DNA from: Pedobacter chinensis | GTDB taxonomy: Bacteria > Bacteroidota > Bacteroidia > Sphingobacteriales > Sphingobacteriaceae | Length of the DNA stretch: 64,000 nucleotides | Reading direction: 5' to 3' | Assembly (NCBI RefSeq): GCF_003339865.1 | Contig: NZ_QPKV01000003.1 | Location: 558,001-622,000 of the forward strand | Part shown: positions 38,029 through 46,801 of the stretch, piece after piece | How the letters are laid out: the number at the start of each line of letters is the position of its first letter | How positions within the stretch are numbered: the stretch's first letter is position 1 | Program-made: the position numbers and the translations under genes | The notes under the pieces: model-generated | Database searches by the model: none | What the model saw: the letters and a program-made list of their open reading frames with translations, nothing else | What the model was told of the DNA's origin: nothing

Positions 38029-38862
38029 CTATTTTATCATTGTGCTTAGAGCTATGGATGCTTTCTTGAAATCTTTAATCCTCAAAACCAGGCCTACTCC
38101 ATTAACACGCTCATTTGTGTAGTAATTGTCACCTGGAAATACTTGCGATTTAGGCAGGCTTGGTTTGTTAAGGAATGTAGTAAATGTCTTTATGTAGTCA
38201 CCCAGGTTAATGTCACTATCTATCATCAACCATAATTCGGATATGTTTTTCAGTGCAATAGACTTATTTTTTAAAGCGAAACTTAGTACGGCTTTAGTAA
38301 CATCTTTTTGCCTTTCAACTCTTGCATGATCGTCATAATTCGTTCCGGGAACTCTGACACGAGCATAAGCTAAAGCCTGGTCTCCTGTTAATGTGATCGT
38401 ACCTGTTCGTGTGAGTGGTAATAGCTGTACACCTTTTATATGAGCCTGTTCCTCAATATAACCATTAACATACTGATGAATACCTTTATCGATGTGAATG
38501 GTTATTCCTCCAAAACAATCGATCACTTTTGCGGTATTTTCAAAATCTGTAACGATTGAAGAAACCAGTTTTGTTTTGAAGTTTGCGTTTATGGTGGATA
38601 TCAATAGTTTTCTGCCTCCCAACCTGTAGGCTGCATTGAGTTTTTGATTGCCATAACCTTTAATATATACATAAGTATCTCTCAAAATAGATGTCAACTT
38701 TACTTCTTTATTTTTTACCGTGATAACCATTATCAAATCAGCATTGCCACGCTTACCCTGGTCTTTGGAATCAGAACCTATCAATAGAATTTGCTGAGCC
38801 CAAAGGGTATTCCCAATCATTAATAAGAAGAATACTATGAATAATGTGATTTTGTTTTTCAT
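38029..38862 (-). CDS. LytR-CpsA-Psr (LCP) family protein
   Basis: 277 residues. The frame is open to 38910, but the Met at 38862 begins a signal peptide or anchor (MKNKITLFIVFFLLMIGNTLWAQ), so it is chosen. The LCP domain covers most of the rest: LLIGSDSKDQGKRGNADLIM, a TSILRDTYVYIKGYGNQKLN stretch with conserved Arg, DHARVERQK, and the ending region. LCP enzymes attach glycan polymers to cell-wall or other acceptors from undecaprenyl carriers and are mostly known from Gram-positives. In this window it lies between sprA and gcvH in opposite orientation. No glycan gene is adjacent. Confidence 0.85.
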   Translation of the reverse strand: MKNKITLFIVFFLLMIGNTLWAQQILLIGSDSKDQGKRGNADLIMVITVKNKEVKLTSILRDTYVYIKGYGNQKLNAAYRLGGRKLLISTINANFKTKLVSSIVTDFENTAKVIDCFGGITIHIDKGIHQYVNGYIEEQAHIKGVQLLPLTRTGTITLTGDQALAYARVRVPGTNYDDHARVERQKDVTKAVLSFALKNKSIALKNISELWLMIDSDINLGDYIKTFTTFLNKPSLPKSQVFPGDNYYTNERVNGVGLVLRIKDFKKASIALSTMIK

Positions 38863-39452
38863 CCGTATAAATTTGTTTTTGATTGTGATGAAGCCATCAG
38901 ATTTATTCATACCACTGTGTGGTTTGAAAAATCATGATGGTTTCATCTTTTTAAAATTTTTTAATATATAGCCATTGTTTTCCAATGGCGTTTTTCACTT
39001 TGTTTATGCCCTTAATAGAGTTCAGGAGGACGTTGCAATTAGTTAATGAACACGCAAGCTCGGTTTGCTTTGGTGTTCAAAAAACTCATAAGGCCTGGTT
39101 TAATCCTTCCCCGTGGGTTTTGAAAAAAATCATGATGGTTTCATAAAGTATCATTTATGGAATGCACACAAAAGGAAAGTATTTTGTAATAAAGACTTCC
39201 TGCAACCTACCAGCAAATTTACCGATAAAGCTTGCACGTGATATATAGCCTTTTTTCGCCATATTAATCAGACAAACGAAGCCTTTCTTGTTGCACTTTT
39301 GCCTGGACAGATACATCGTTCAAGTATTGTTAAAAGCTCATCTGTCATTTTACTAAAATGCTGCCTGTTAAAAATTGTTTGGGTTGAACTTTTTAATGGG
39401 AGATAATAATGTAGTTTAACATTCATTTCCGTTTAACTTAATTTACCAAGCA
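38863..39452. other. Long intergenic region between the LCP gene and gcvH
   Basis: About 590 bases with no convincing gene. Two direct copies of a ~17-base element (AAATCATGATGGTTTCAT at about 38929 and 39127) lie in it. A 35-codon minus-strand frame with MAKKGYIS is too short and unsupported. The rest is A/T-rich. Confidence 0.4.
38929..39144. repeat. Short direct repeats AAATCATGATGGTTTCAT
   Basis: Two copies in the same orientation, about 38929-38946 and 39127-39144, each preceded by GGTTTGAAAA or GGTTTTGAAAA. An inverted, imperfect copy (ATGAAACCATCGTG) is near 46474 upstream of feoA. Confidence 0.6.
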
Positions 39453-39483
39453 TTGTGATATGTTAAAGTAAATTGTATTTTTG
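39453..39483 (+). promoter_or_regulatory. Promoter of gcvH
   Basis: TTG (39453-39455) and TATTTTTG (39476-39483) are separated by 20 bases, matching the Bacteroidota -33/-7 layout. The 5' leader is about 95 bases. Confidence 0.6.
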
Positions 39484-39582
39484 GGGAGTAAACGGTAGGA
39501 AACGTTTAAGTGTTTGCAATTATGCGTGGAGGCGCAATAAGCAACAACTTTAAATAACTTATATTGAATAACTTACAAAACA

Positions 39583-39963
39583 ATGAATTTTCCATCAGAA
39601 TTAAAATACACTAAAGACCACGAGTGGGTTAAGATTGAAGGTAACGAAGCTTTTATCGGTATTACAGATTTCGCTCAACGCGAATTAGGCGATATCGTTT
39701 ACGTTGATATTAACAGTGTGGGCACTGAAGTAGCTAAAGAAGAAGTTTTCGGTACAGTTGAAGCCGTTAAAACTGTTTCAGATTTGTTTATGCCAGTAAC
39801 TGGTACTGTATTGGAAATTAATGCAGAATTAAACGATAATCCGGAACTGGTGAATTCAGATCCATATGGTAAAGGTTGGATGGTTAAAGTTTCCTTATCT
39901 GATTTAGCTGAAGTTGAAGAGCTACTTTCAGCAGATGCTTATCAAGCTTTAGTAGGCGCTTAA
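39583..39963 (+). CDS. gcvH: Glycine cleavage system H protein
   Basis: 126 residues, normal GcvH length. The lipoyl domain has the modified Lys63 in [13 protein letters not shown]. The N-terminus [15 protein letters not shown] is typical. It carries the aminomethyl group between the P and T proteins of the glycine cleavage system, which are not in this window. VanZ follows after 11 bases, the usual downstream partner in this group. Confidence 0.97.
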   Translation: MNFPSELKYTKDHEWVKIEGNEAFIGITDFAQRELGDIVYVDINSVGTEVAKEEVFGTVEAVKTVSDLFMPVTGTVLEINAELNDNPELVNSDPYGKGWMVKVSLSDLAEVEELLSADAYQALVGA

Positions 39964-39974
39964 TTTTAAATATT

Positions 39975-40376
39975 TTGTACAAAGCACTAAAACAACAGAA
40001 GTGGGCTATTTTTTGGACTATAATTATTTTAGTGCTTTGTAATATCGAAATGCCTGAGTCAGATGGCAAAAGTGGTTTCTTCTTTACAGGTTTCGATAAA
40101 TTAGCACACTTAGGGTTCTTTTTTGTACTTTCTGTATTGCTGTTTTATGGAAAAATAAAATACCAGCATAATTACGGTTTCAGAACGTTAACCATTTTTA
40201 AAATTATCCTGATCAATGCCTTCATTGGCGGGGGGATAGAATTGTTGCAGTGGCAGGTATTTACTTACCGTTCTGCAGAGTGGTGGGATTTTGGTTGCGA
40301 TATGTTGGGCGCATTTATGGCTGTTTTCAGTTATATTCTACTCCATAAATTAAATTTCGATGAAAAAAATATTTAG
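39975..40376 (+). CDS. VanZ family membrane protein
   Basis: 133 residues from a TTG at 39975, with about four hydrophobic segments (WAIFWTIIILVLCNI, KLAHLGFFFVLSVLLFYG, IFKIILINAFIGGGIELL, CDMLGAFMAVFSYILL). The motifs FDKLAHLGFF and GGGIELLQWQ, with EWWDFGCDMLGA, mark the VanZ-like family. Function in Gram-negatives is unknown, while the founding VanZ confers teicoplanin resistance in enterococci. It overlaps the next small lipoprotein gene by 17 bases in another frame. Confidence 0.85.
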   Translation: MYKALKQQKWAIFWTIIILVLCNIEMPESDGKSGFFFTGFDKLAHLGFFFVLSVLLFYGKIKYQHNYGFRTLTIFKIILINAFIGGGIELLQWQVFTYRSAEWWDFGCDMLGAFMAVFSYILLHKLNFDEKNI

Positions 40377-40485
40377 TTCAATTTTTATAGTAGTAACACT
40401 TAGTTTGAGTGGTTGCAGTATTTTTAAGAAAAACTGTAACTGCCCGAAGGTTTATTACAAAAATTATCCATCCCAAAAAAAGTAA
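40360..40485 (+). CDS. Very small lipoprotein (41 residues)
   Basis: A short gene starting inside the end of vanZ. ATG at 40360 begins MKKIFSSIFIVVTLSLSGC, a clear lipoprotein signal with lipobox LSGC (Cys19), followed by a 22-residue mature peptide with two more cysteines (NCNCPKVYY) and a Lys-rich end; TAA at 40483. The 17-base overlap and good signal peptide support a real gene. The mature peptide is too short for a fold, so it may be a small membrane-tethered factor. Function unknown. Confidence 0.7.
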   Translation: MKKIFSSIFIVVTLSLSGCSIFKKNCNCPKVYYKNYPSQKK

Positions 40486-40632
40486 CAGAAACTGTCAGTT
40501 TTTACGGTACGGCTCTATAATAATCAAGCTGTATTTAAAATGTTACTCAGCATTTAACACATCTTAACAAACCTTTCGGGCTTCGCTTAGTCTGATAGCT
40601 TAGTTTTATATTATAATACCTAATTTTTTCTA

Positions 40633-43452
40633 ATGAAAAGAAACGTTCAAAGAGCAATTTTAATTGTTCTTATATTTTGTGGCTACGCAGCACAAGCGCA
40701 GAATACTGGCTCAATAAGTGGTAAAGTGGTTAGTGCTAAGGACAAAAAACCTGTCGATTATGCAACAATTGCAGTAAGAAATTTGAAAGATTCTACTGTT
40801 GTTGCTTCTGGTCAAACCAATCCGGATGGTACATTTAGTTTTAAGGCTATTGCGCCTGGTAAGTACCGTATTTATTCAGCTTTTTTAGGTTTAAAAACAG
40901 CAACAAAAGATGTTGAAGTGGCTAAAGCAGCTGTAAATGCCGGAGAAATATTGATGAATGATGATGGCGTTGATTTAAATGAGGTTAATGTAACCGCTAG
41001 CATTCCGGTGGTTGTTAAAACCGATACACTGGAATTTGATGCGAAATCGATTAAGGTTCGTGAAAATGCAGTAGTAGAAGATGTTCTGAAAAAACTTCCC
41101 GGGGTTGAGGTAGCTAAAGATGGAAGTATTAAAGCACAGGGAGAAACCGTAACCAGGGTTAAGGTTGATGGTAAGGAGTTTTTTGGAAACGACCCATTAT
41201 TGGCAACAAAAAACCTTCCTGCAGATATGGTTGATAAAATTCAGATTATTGATGAAATGTCAGAGCAATCGCAGTTTTCAGGAGTTGATGACGGCACCAG
41301 AAATAAAATCTTAAACATTACCACTAAAGCCGGAATGAAGAAAGGCTATTTTGGAAATAGTACTGTTGGCTATGGAACTCAAGATAGGTATGATGCCAGT
41401 ATAAACGTAAACAAGTTTGATAACGACCAGCAGTTTAGCGTTATTGGGCAATTCAATAATGTAAATAAACAAAGCTTCGGACAAGGCAATGGACAAGGAA
41501 ACGGTTTTGGAGGAGGAGGTCGTGGTAATTTTGGTGGCGGTGGAAGTGGTGCAGGCAGCGGTGGTATTACCACTACAAATGCTGGTGGTTTAAACTTTGC
41601 CGATACTTATAAAGATGGTACGCAAATTCAGGGAAGTTATTTCTTTAATAAATCTGCAGTATCTAATCAACAGAATAGCTTTACGCAAAATTTACTAGGA
41701 AATACAATCACTACTGTAAATAATAATGCTGATAATAATACCGATCGCATTAACCACAGGTTTAACTTTATGATTGATACCAAGCTTGATTCATCAACAA
41801 CAATCAAGATTCAGCCAAATGTTTCATTCACAGAATCTGATGCAACAAATTTAAGCACCTATGATCGAAATCTGATTCAGTCTCAAACCATAGGATCTCA
41901 AAGCTACATCAGTAATAACACCACGCCAAGCATCAGTAATAATTTATTATTGCGTAAGAAATTTAAAAGACGTGGCAGAACAATTTCACTTAATGTGAAT
42001 ACCAGCATTAATAATAATGATGCAAATAATTACAACTATATTTCTGAAAGTAATACGGTTAACAATGTTACTACGGCAACACTTACCGATCAGTTAAACA
42101 AGGTAAACAATAATTCAATCAACAATATAGCAAGAGTGGTTTATACTGAGCCATTATCTAAAACAACAAGCCTTGAATTCAATTATCAAAATGGTTATGC
42201 CCACGATAATCAAGGCAGGGAAGTACTGGATTTCAATTCTGCAAGTGGACAGTATGATTTAATCAATTACGATTATACCAATACTTACGAAAACCAAACG
42301 CTAACAAATGCAGCCGGAGTAAGTTTTACCACCAATGAGAAGAAGTATAACTGGAATATTGGTTTAGCAGCACAGCAAACCAATCGGGTAAATACCAACA
42401 TTACCACTGGAATGGTAAGAACACAAAATTTCATCAACTTAACACCTTCTGCAAACTTTAGATATAATTTTAGCAATGCCAGAAGATTGAACGTTCGATA
42501 CAGAGGAAACACACAACAGCCAACGATCAATCAGATTCAACCCATTCCTGATAACACGAATACGCAAAATGTATTTGTTGGTAATCCTGGTTTAAAACCG
42601 GCCTTCAACAATAATTTAACCATTAACTATAATAATTTTGACTTCGCGAAGAGTAGAATGTTTTTTGCTTTCATTAATCTGAGTCAAACATTTAATGCAA
42701 TTGGTAATAGCAGCCAATTGGTTACTGATCAAAATGATGTAGATTATGGTAAAATCAGAACAACCTATGTGAATGTAGATGGCGTTTATTCTGGTAACGC
42801 GAGCGTAAATTTAGGTTTACCACTTTTGCCAGAGCGAAAGCTTACTTTAAACGCATCGTTAAATGCGAATTATAACAGAAACGTGAACTTTACTACAGGT
42901 ACCAACAATTCATCTGATTTAGTTAGAAACATAACCAATACTTATTCAGTAACTAATCGTTACAACTTTGTAACCAATTTTGATAATTTCGATTTAACTG
43001 GTGGAATATCTGGAACATACAATAGAGCTACTTATTCAGCTCAGCCAAATTCAACCACCAATTTTTATACACTTAATCCAAGCTTTGATATCAGCTATGT
43101 TTTTCCAGGCAACATTCGTTTAGCTGTGGATTTGGATTATATTAAAAATACAGGTAGAGGCGAAGGCTATAACACCGAGTTTACTTTAGTTAATTCATAT
43201 ATCAGCCGTCAGTTCTTTAAGAACAGAGGTACGTTTAAAATTGCTGTGAATGATGCTTTCAACCAAAACCAGGGAATTAGCAGAACAGCTACAAACAATA
43301 CTATTACCGATTTAAATTATAATGTTTTAAAAAGATATTATATGTTCTCATTCACTTATTCATTAACCCGCATTGGTGGAAGAAACATGAGTGGTGATAT
43401 GCAGATGCCAGGACAGGGGGGCGGTAGAGGAGGCCAACGGATGAGAATGTAA
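40633..43452 (+). CDS. Outer-membrane beta-barrel protein with carboxypeptidase-regulatory-like domain, copy 1
   Basis: 939 residues. Signal peptide (to about 24, YAAQAQ), CarboxypepD_reg-like domain about 27-110 (GSISGKVVSAKDKKPVDYAT), plug-like domain about 130-230 (DVLKKLPGVEVAKDGSIKAQ, DGKEFFGNDPLLATKNLPAD), a Gly-rich loop near 285-315, then a large barrel (OMP_b-brl_3 type). It resembles TonB-dependent receptors but I see no TonB box. The C-terminus extends past the last barrel strand (YMFSFTYSLTRIGG) into a Gly/Arg/Met-rich tail. The substrate is unknown. A terminator follows, and a paralogue lies next to it. Confidence 0.87.
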   Translation: MKRNVQRAILIVLIFCGYAAQAQNTGSISGKVVSAKDKKPVDYATIAVRNLKDSTVVASGQTNPDGTFSFKAIAPGKYRIYSAFLGLKTATKDVEVAKAAVNAGEILMNDDGVDLNEVNVTASIPVVVKTDTLEFDAKSIKVRENAVVEDVLKKLPGVEVAKDGSIKAQGETVTRVKVDGKEFFGNDPLLATKNLPADMVDKIQIIDEMSEQSQFSGVDDGTRNKILNITTKAGMKKGYFGNSTVGYGTQDRYDASINVNKFDNDQQFSVIGQFNNVNKQSFGQGNGQGNGFGGGGRGNFGGGGSGAGSGGITTTNAGGLNFADTYKDGTQIQGSYFFNKSAVSNQQNSFTQNLLGNTITTVNNNADNNTDRINHRFNFMIDTKLDSSTTIKIQPNVSFTESDATNLSTYDRNLIQSQTIGSQSYISNNTTPSISNNLLLRKKFKRRGRTISLNVNTSINNNDANNYNYISESNTVNNVTTATLTDQLNKVNNNSINNIARVVYTEPLSKTTSLEFNYQNGYAHDNQGREVLDFNSASGQYDLINYDYTNTYENQTLTNAAGVSFTTNEKKYNWNIGLAAQQTNRVNTNITTGMVRTQNFINLTPSANFRYNFSNARRLNVRYRGNTQQPTINQIQPIPDNTNTQNVFVGNPGLKPAFNNNLTINYNNFDFAKSRMFFAFINLSQTFNAIGNSSQLVTDQNDVDYGKIRTTYVNVDGVYSGNASVNLGLPLLPERKLTLNASLNANYNRNVNFTTGTNNSSDLVRNITNTYSVTNRYNFVTNFDNFDLTGGISGTYNRATYSAQPNSTTNFYTLNPSFDISYVFPGNIRLAVDLDYIKNTGRGEGYNTEFTLVNSYISRQFFKNRGTFKIAVNDAFNQNQGISRTATNNTITDLNYNVLKRYYMFSFTYSLTRIGGRNMSGDMQMPGQGGGRGGQRMRM

Positions 43453-43464
43453 TTAAAGTTATTT

Positions 43465-43494
43465 AAAGGCCCGTTTTTAACGGGTCTTTTTTTT
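43465..43494 (+). terminator. Terminator between the twin outer-membrane genes
   Basis: Stem AGGCCCGTT (43467-43475) with AACGGGTCT (43479-43487), one G-T pair, followed by eight T. The two paralogues are therefore separate transcription units. Confidence 0.85.
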
Positions 43495-43606
43495 GATTCA
43501 AATTATAACTGTACAAATGACAGTTATGTATTTCAATTGTTACTTAAGCCAAAATAAACCTTTAAAGTGGTTCGTAGTCTTTAAATTAAAACCAGAAAAC
43601 TAACCA

Positions 43607-46378
43607 ATGAAACAACTTTTTACGCTGCTTTTAATGCTATTGTCATTTATTGCCTATGCACAAACCCCTGGATCAGTAAGCGGAAGAGTTGTTCAATCAA
43701 AAGATAAAAATCCGATTGATTATGCATCAATAGCCATTAAAAACCTTTCAGATTCAAGCACCGTAGGAGCCATTAGCACGGGCGAAGATGGTAAATTCAT
43801 TTTTAAAGGGCTTAAACCAGGAAATTATAGGCTTTATGCTGCTTTTTTAGGCTTAAAGAATACCAACAAAGATTTTACCATTACCGCCGAAAAAACAGAG
43901 ATCAATTTAGGCGATATCATCTTAGAAGGTGGTGCAATAGATCTTCAAACCGTAGAAATAAAAGCAGAAATCCCTCCGATAATAGTTAAGAAAGATACAC
44001 TTGAATTTAACGCGAGTTCTTTCAAGGTTGTAGAAAATGCAGTGGTAGAAGATCTCCTGAAAAAACTTCCGGGAGTTGAAGTAGATAAGGCCGGTACTGT
44101 GAAAGCACAAGGCGAAACCATAACGAAGGTTAAGGTTGATGGCAAAGAATTTTTTGGTAACGATCCGTTACTGGCTACCAAAAATTTACCTGCAGATATG
44201 ATTGATAAAATCCAGATCATAGACGAACTATCTGATCAGGCTCAATTTACCGGTATTGATGATGGCACACGAACGAAAATTATAAATATTACCACCAAAA
44301 AGGATAAAAAAAATGGCTATTTCGGTAATTCAACGGCAGGTTATGGTTCTGATGACCGTTACGATATAAATGCAAACATCAATCACTTTAATCAGGATAA
44401 AAAGTTAAGTGTAGTGGCGCAGTTTAATAACGTAAACAAGCAAAATTTTGGTGGTGGTTTGGGCGGTGGGAACGGTGGTGGCAGTGGAGGCAGAGGAGGG
44501 ATTACAAATACTAAAGCCGCAGGTTTTAATTTTAATGATACGTATACCGACGAAACCGAGATAAGCTTAAGCTACTTTGTAAATAAATCTGATAACCTGA
44601 TTTTAAGAAATAGTGTTACGCAAAACTTGTTGGGTGATGTCACCACAATTTTTAATAATAATCAAACCAATAACTCCGATCGTTTGAATCATCGTTTGAA
44701 TTTTATGGTAGATACCAAACTGGATTCATTAACATCACTTAGAATTCAGTCAAATTTAGGCTATACAAATAATGAAAGTGTAAATAGCAGTATTTATACA
44801 AGAGATTACAATACGTATAAAATTAACGGTTCACAAACCTTAAGAAATCATAACACAGCACCATCCATTAGTAACAACATTTTGCTGCGCAAAAAATTTA
44901 TGCGCCGTGGAAGAACCTTGTCATTAAATCTCAACACGAACATTAACAATAACGACGCTGACAATTATAATAACAACCCTGAAACCAGAATAGAGGGGAA
45001 TGTGATCACGCAGAAAATCACTAATCAATTTAATGATCAGGAAAGTGAATCAATTAACCAAAATACAAGATTAGTTTATACCGAGCCACTGGGTAAAACA
45101 CTTAGCCTTGAATTTAATTATCAAAATGGCTATAATCACAATAAATCCGATCGTTTTACCTATAACTTCAACCCGGCTACCTTACAGTATGATTTGCTCG
45201 ATCAAACATTTAGCAATTCTTATGAAAACACCATTTTAACCAATACCGCAGGATTTAGCTTCAATAAAGCAGCAAAAAAGTATAATTGGAATGTAGGCAT
45301 GGCGGTACAAAATACCGATAGAACAAACAATAACATTACCCGGGGCTTTGTGCTAAAACAAAATGTATTTAATTATACCCCATCAGCAATGTTCAGGTAC
45401 AATTTTAGCAACAGCAAACGATTGGTATTTAACTACAGGGGAAGAACAAACCAACCAACCATCCAACAGTTGCAGCCCATTCCGAATAACACCAATACGC
45501 AGAATATACCAGTAGGTAACCCAGATTTAAAGCCTGAATTTGATAATACTTTAAGGATCGCCTACAATACATTTACAGCAGGTAAAAACCGATCTTTATT
45601 TGTAAACTTAAATCTTACCCAAACTTCAAATAAAATAGCAAATAGCAGTAGCTTAATTCAAAGTGGGCCCGATCAGGGAAAACTTGCTATTCTCCCGGTA
45701 AATGTTAATGGTGTTTATGCGGGTAGTATATCATCTTCATTGAGCTTGCCTATTATGGCCGAGAATAAACTTAATTTTCATATCAATGTTGGCGGTAATT
45801 ATGACCGTGATGTCAATTTTACGAATTCTCTAAAAAACATAACAAACAGCTGGTCAATTAGCAATGGATATAGATTGGTTTCCAATTTGGATAAATTGGA
45901 TTTAACAGCTGGTGTGAATGGATCAATTAATCGTGCTACTTATTCTGTTCAGCCAAATTCCAATACACGCTTTTACACTTTTAGTCCGAATATTAGTGTT
46001 AGTTATTTATTCCCTGGTAACATTCGTTGGTATGTAGATGCAGATTATAATCAGAATACAGGACGAGGTGAAGCCTTTGATACTTATTTTACATTGGTCA
46101 ACTCTTATATCAGTAAGCAATTTTTCAATAACAGGGGTACTTTTAAGGCATCAGTAAATGATTTGCTGAACGAGAATCAAGGTGTAAGCCGGACGGCGAA
46201 TAACAATACCATTCAGGATGTGAGCTATAATGTACTGCAGCGTTATTTTATGTTTTCTTTTACTTATTCTCTTAATAGAATGGGAGGTAAAAACAGAAGC
46301 AGAGGCAGCGAAGAAGGCGGTGGAAGAAACCGTGGTGGAAATGGAGGCGGCTCTGGAGGCGGCAGACAAAGAAATTAA
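43607..46378 (+). CDS. Outer-membrane beta-barrel protein with carboxypeptidase-regulatory-like domain, copy 2
   Basis: 923 residues, tandem paralogue of the preceding gene with the same order: signal peptide (MKQLFTLLLMLLSFIAYAQ), CarboxypepD_reg-like domain (GSVSGRVVQSKDKNPIDYAS), plug-like domain (DLLKKLPGVEVDKAGTVKAQ), Gly-rich stretch near residues 283-302, barrel, and a Gly/Arg-rich tail after YFMFSFTYSLNRMGG. Divergence is strongest in the barrel loops, as expected if the two bind different ligands. It is not near-identical, so the duplication is old. Confidence 0.87.
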   Translation: MKQLFTLLLMLLSFIAYAQTPGSVSGRVVQSKDKNPIDYASIAIKNLSDSSTVGAISTGEDGKFIFKGLKPGNYRLYAAFLGLKNTNKDFTITAEKTEINLGDIILEGGAIDLQTVEIKAEIPPIIVKKDTLEFNASSFKVVENAVVEDLLKKLPGVEVDKAGTVKAQGETITKVKVDGKEFFGNDPLLATKNLPADMIDKIQIIDELSDQAQFTGIDDGTRTKIINITTKKDKKNGYFGNSTAGYGSDDRYDINANINHFNQDKKLSVVAQFNNVNKQNFGGGLGGGNGGGSGGRGGITNTKAAGFNFNDTYTDETEISLSYFVNKSDNLILRNSVTQNLLGDVTTIFNNNQTNNSDRLNHRLNFMVDTKLDSLTSLRIQSNLGYTNNESVNSSIYTRDYNTYKINGSQTLRNHNTAPSISNNILLRKKFMRRGRTLSLNLNTNINNNDADNYNNNPETRIEGNVITQKITNQFNDQESESINQNTRLVYTEPLGKTLSLEFNYQNGYNHNKSDRFTYNFNPATLQYDLLDQTFSNSYENTILTNTAGFSFNKAAKKYNWNVGMAVQNTDRTNNNITRGFVLKQNVFNYTPSAMFRYNFSNSKRLVFNYRGRTNQPTIQQLQPIPNNTNTQNIPVGNPDLKPEFDNTLRIAYNTFTAGKNRSLFVNLNLTQTSNKIANSSSLIQSGPDQGKLAILPVNVNGVYAGSISSSLSLPIMAENKLNFHINVGGNYDRDVNFTNSLKNITNSWSISNGYRLVSNLDKLDLTAGVNGSINRATYSVQPNSNTRFYTFSPNISVSYLFPGNIRWYVDADYNQNTGRGEAFDTYFTLVNSYISKQFFNNRGTFKASVNDLLNENQGVSRTANNNTIQDVSYNVLQRYFMFSFTYSLNRMGGKNRSRGSEEGGGRNRGGNGGGSGGGRQRN

Positions 46379-46575
46379 ATCATTATAACGTAAAAGGTGG
46401 TTTTATATAAATGATACGGTCATGTTATTTGGAATAAATCTAAAGAAAGGGTAACTTGCGCTAAATTTAGCACATGAAACCATCGTGTTCAAAATTAATT
46501 TCAAAACCTTTTGTTTGAGAAAATTTTGAATATCAAAGGCTCCATCTGATAGTTAAAAAATATAAAAGGAAACAG
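46379..46575. other. Intergenic region upstream of feoAB
   Basis: About 200 bases with no gene. It holds an inverted copy of the ATGATGGTTTCAT-type repeat (ATGAAACCATCGTG near 46474). A Fur-type operator is likely in front of feo genes, but none could be identified by eye. Confidence 0.35.
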
Positions 46576-46791
46576 ATGAAACTTTCGCATCTAAAAGTCG
46601 GAGAAAAAGGAACAATCGTAGCTTTTACAGATCTTGATATGTCGGTAAAGCTAATGGAGATGGGTTGCCTGCCAGGCGAGACTGTAGAAGTTGAGCGTTT
46701 TGCGCCGCTAGGCGATCCAATGGCTATTCGTGTTGCTGGTTATCAGCTTTGCTTACGTAAAAGTGAGGCAGATGTCATTATCATTCAATAA
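46576..46791 (+). CDS. feoA: Ferrous iron transport protein A
   Basis: 71 residues, standard FeoA SH3-like domain: MKLSHLKVGEKGTIVAFTDL, LMEMGCLPGETVEVERFAP and AIRVAGYQLCLRKSEADVI. It is cytoplasmic and supports FeoB. The start is ATG at 46576, and feoB begins ten bases after its stop, so the two form one operon. Confidence 0.95.
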   Translation: MKLSHLKVGEKGTIVAFTDLDMSVKLMEMGCLPGETVEVERFAPLGDPMAIRVAGYQLCLRKSEADVIIIQ

Positions 46792-46801
46792 ATAAGCTGA
46801 T

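Noticed and set aside
39175..39300. Short minus-strand frame starting MAKKGYIS in the LCP-gcvH gap
   Set aside because: Only about 35 codons with no signal, domain or start context; not distinguishable from chance.
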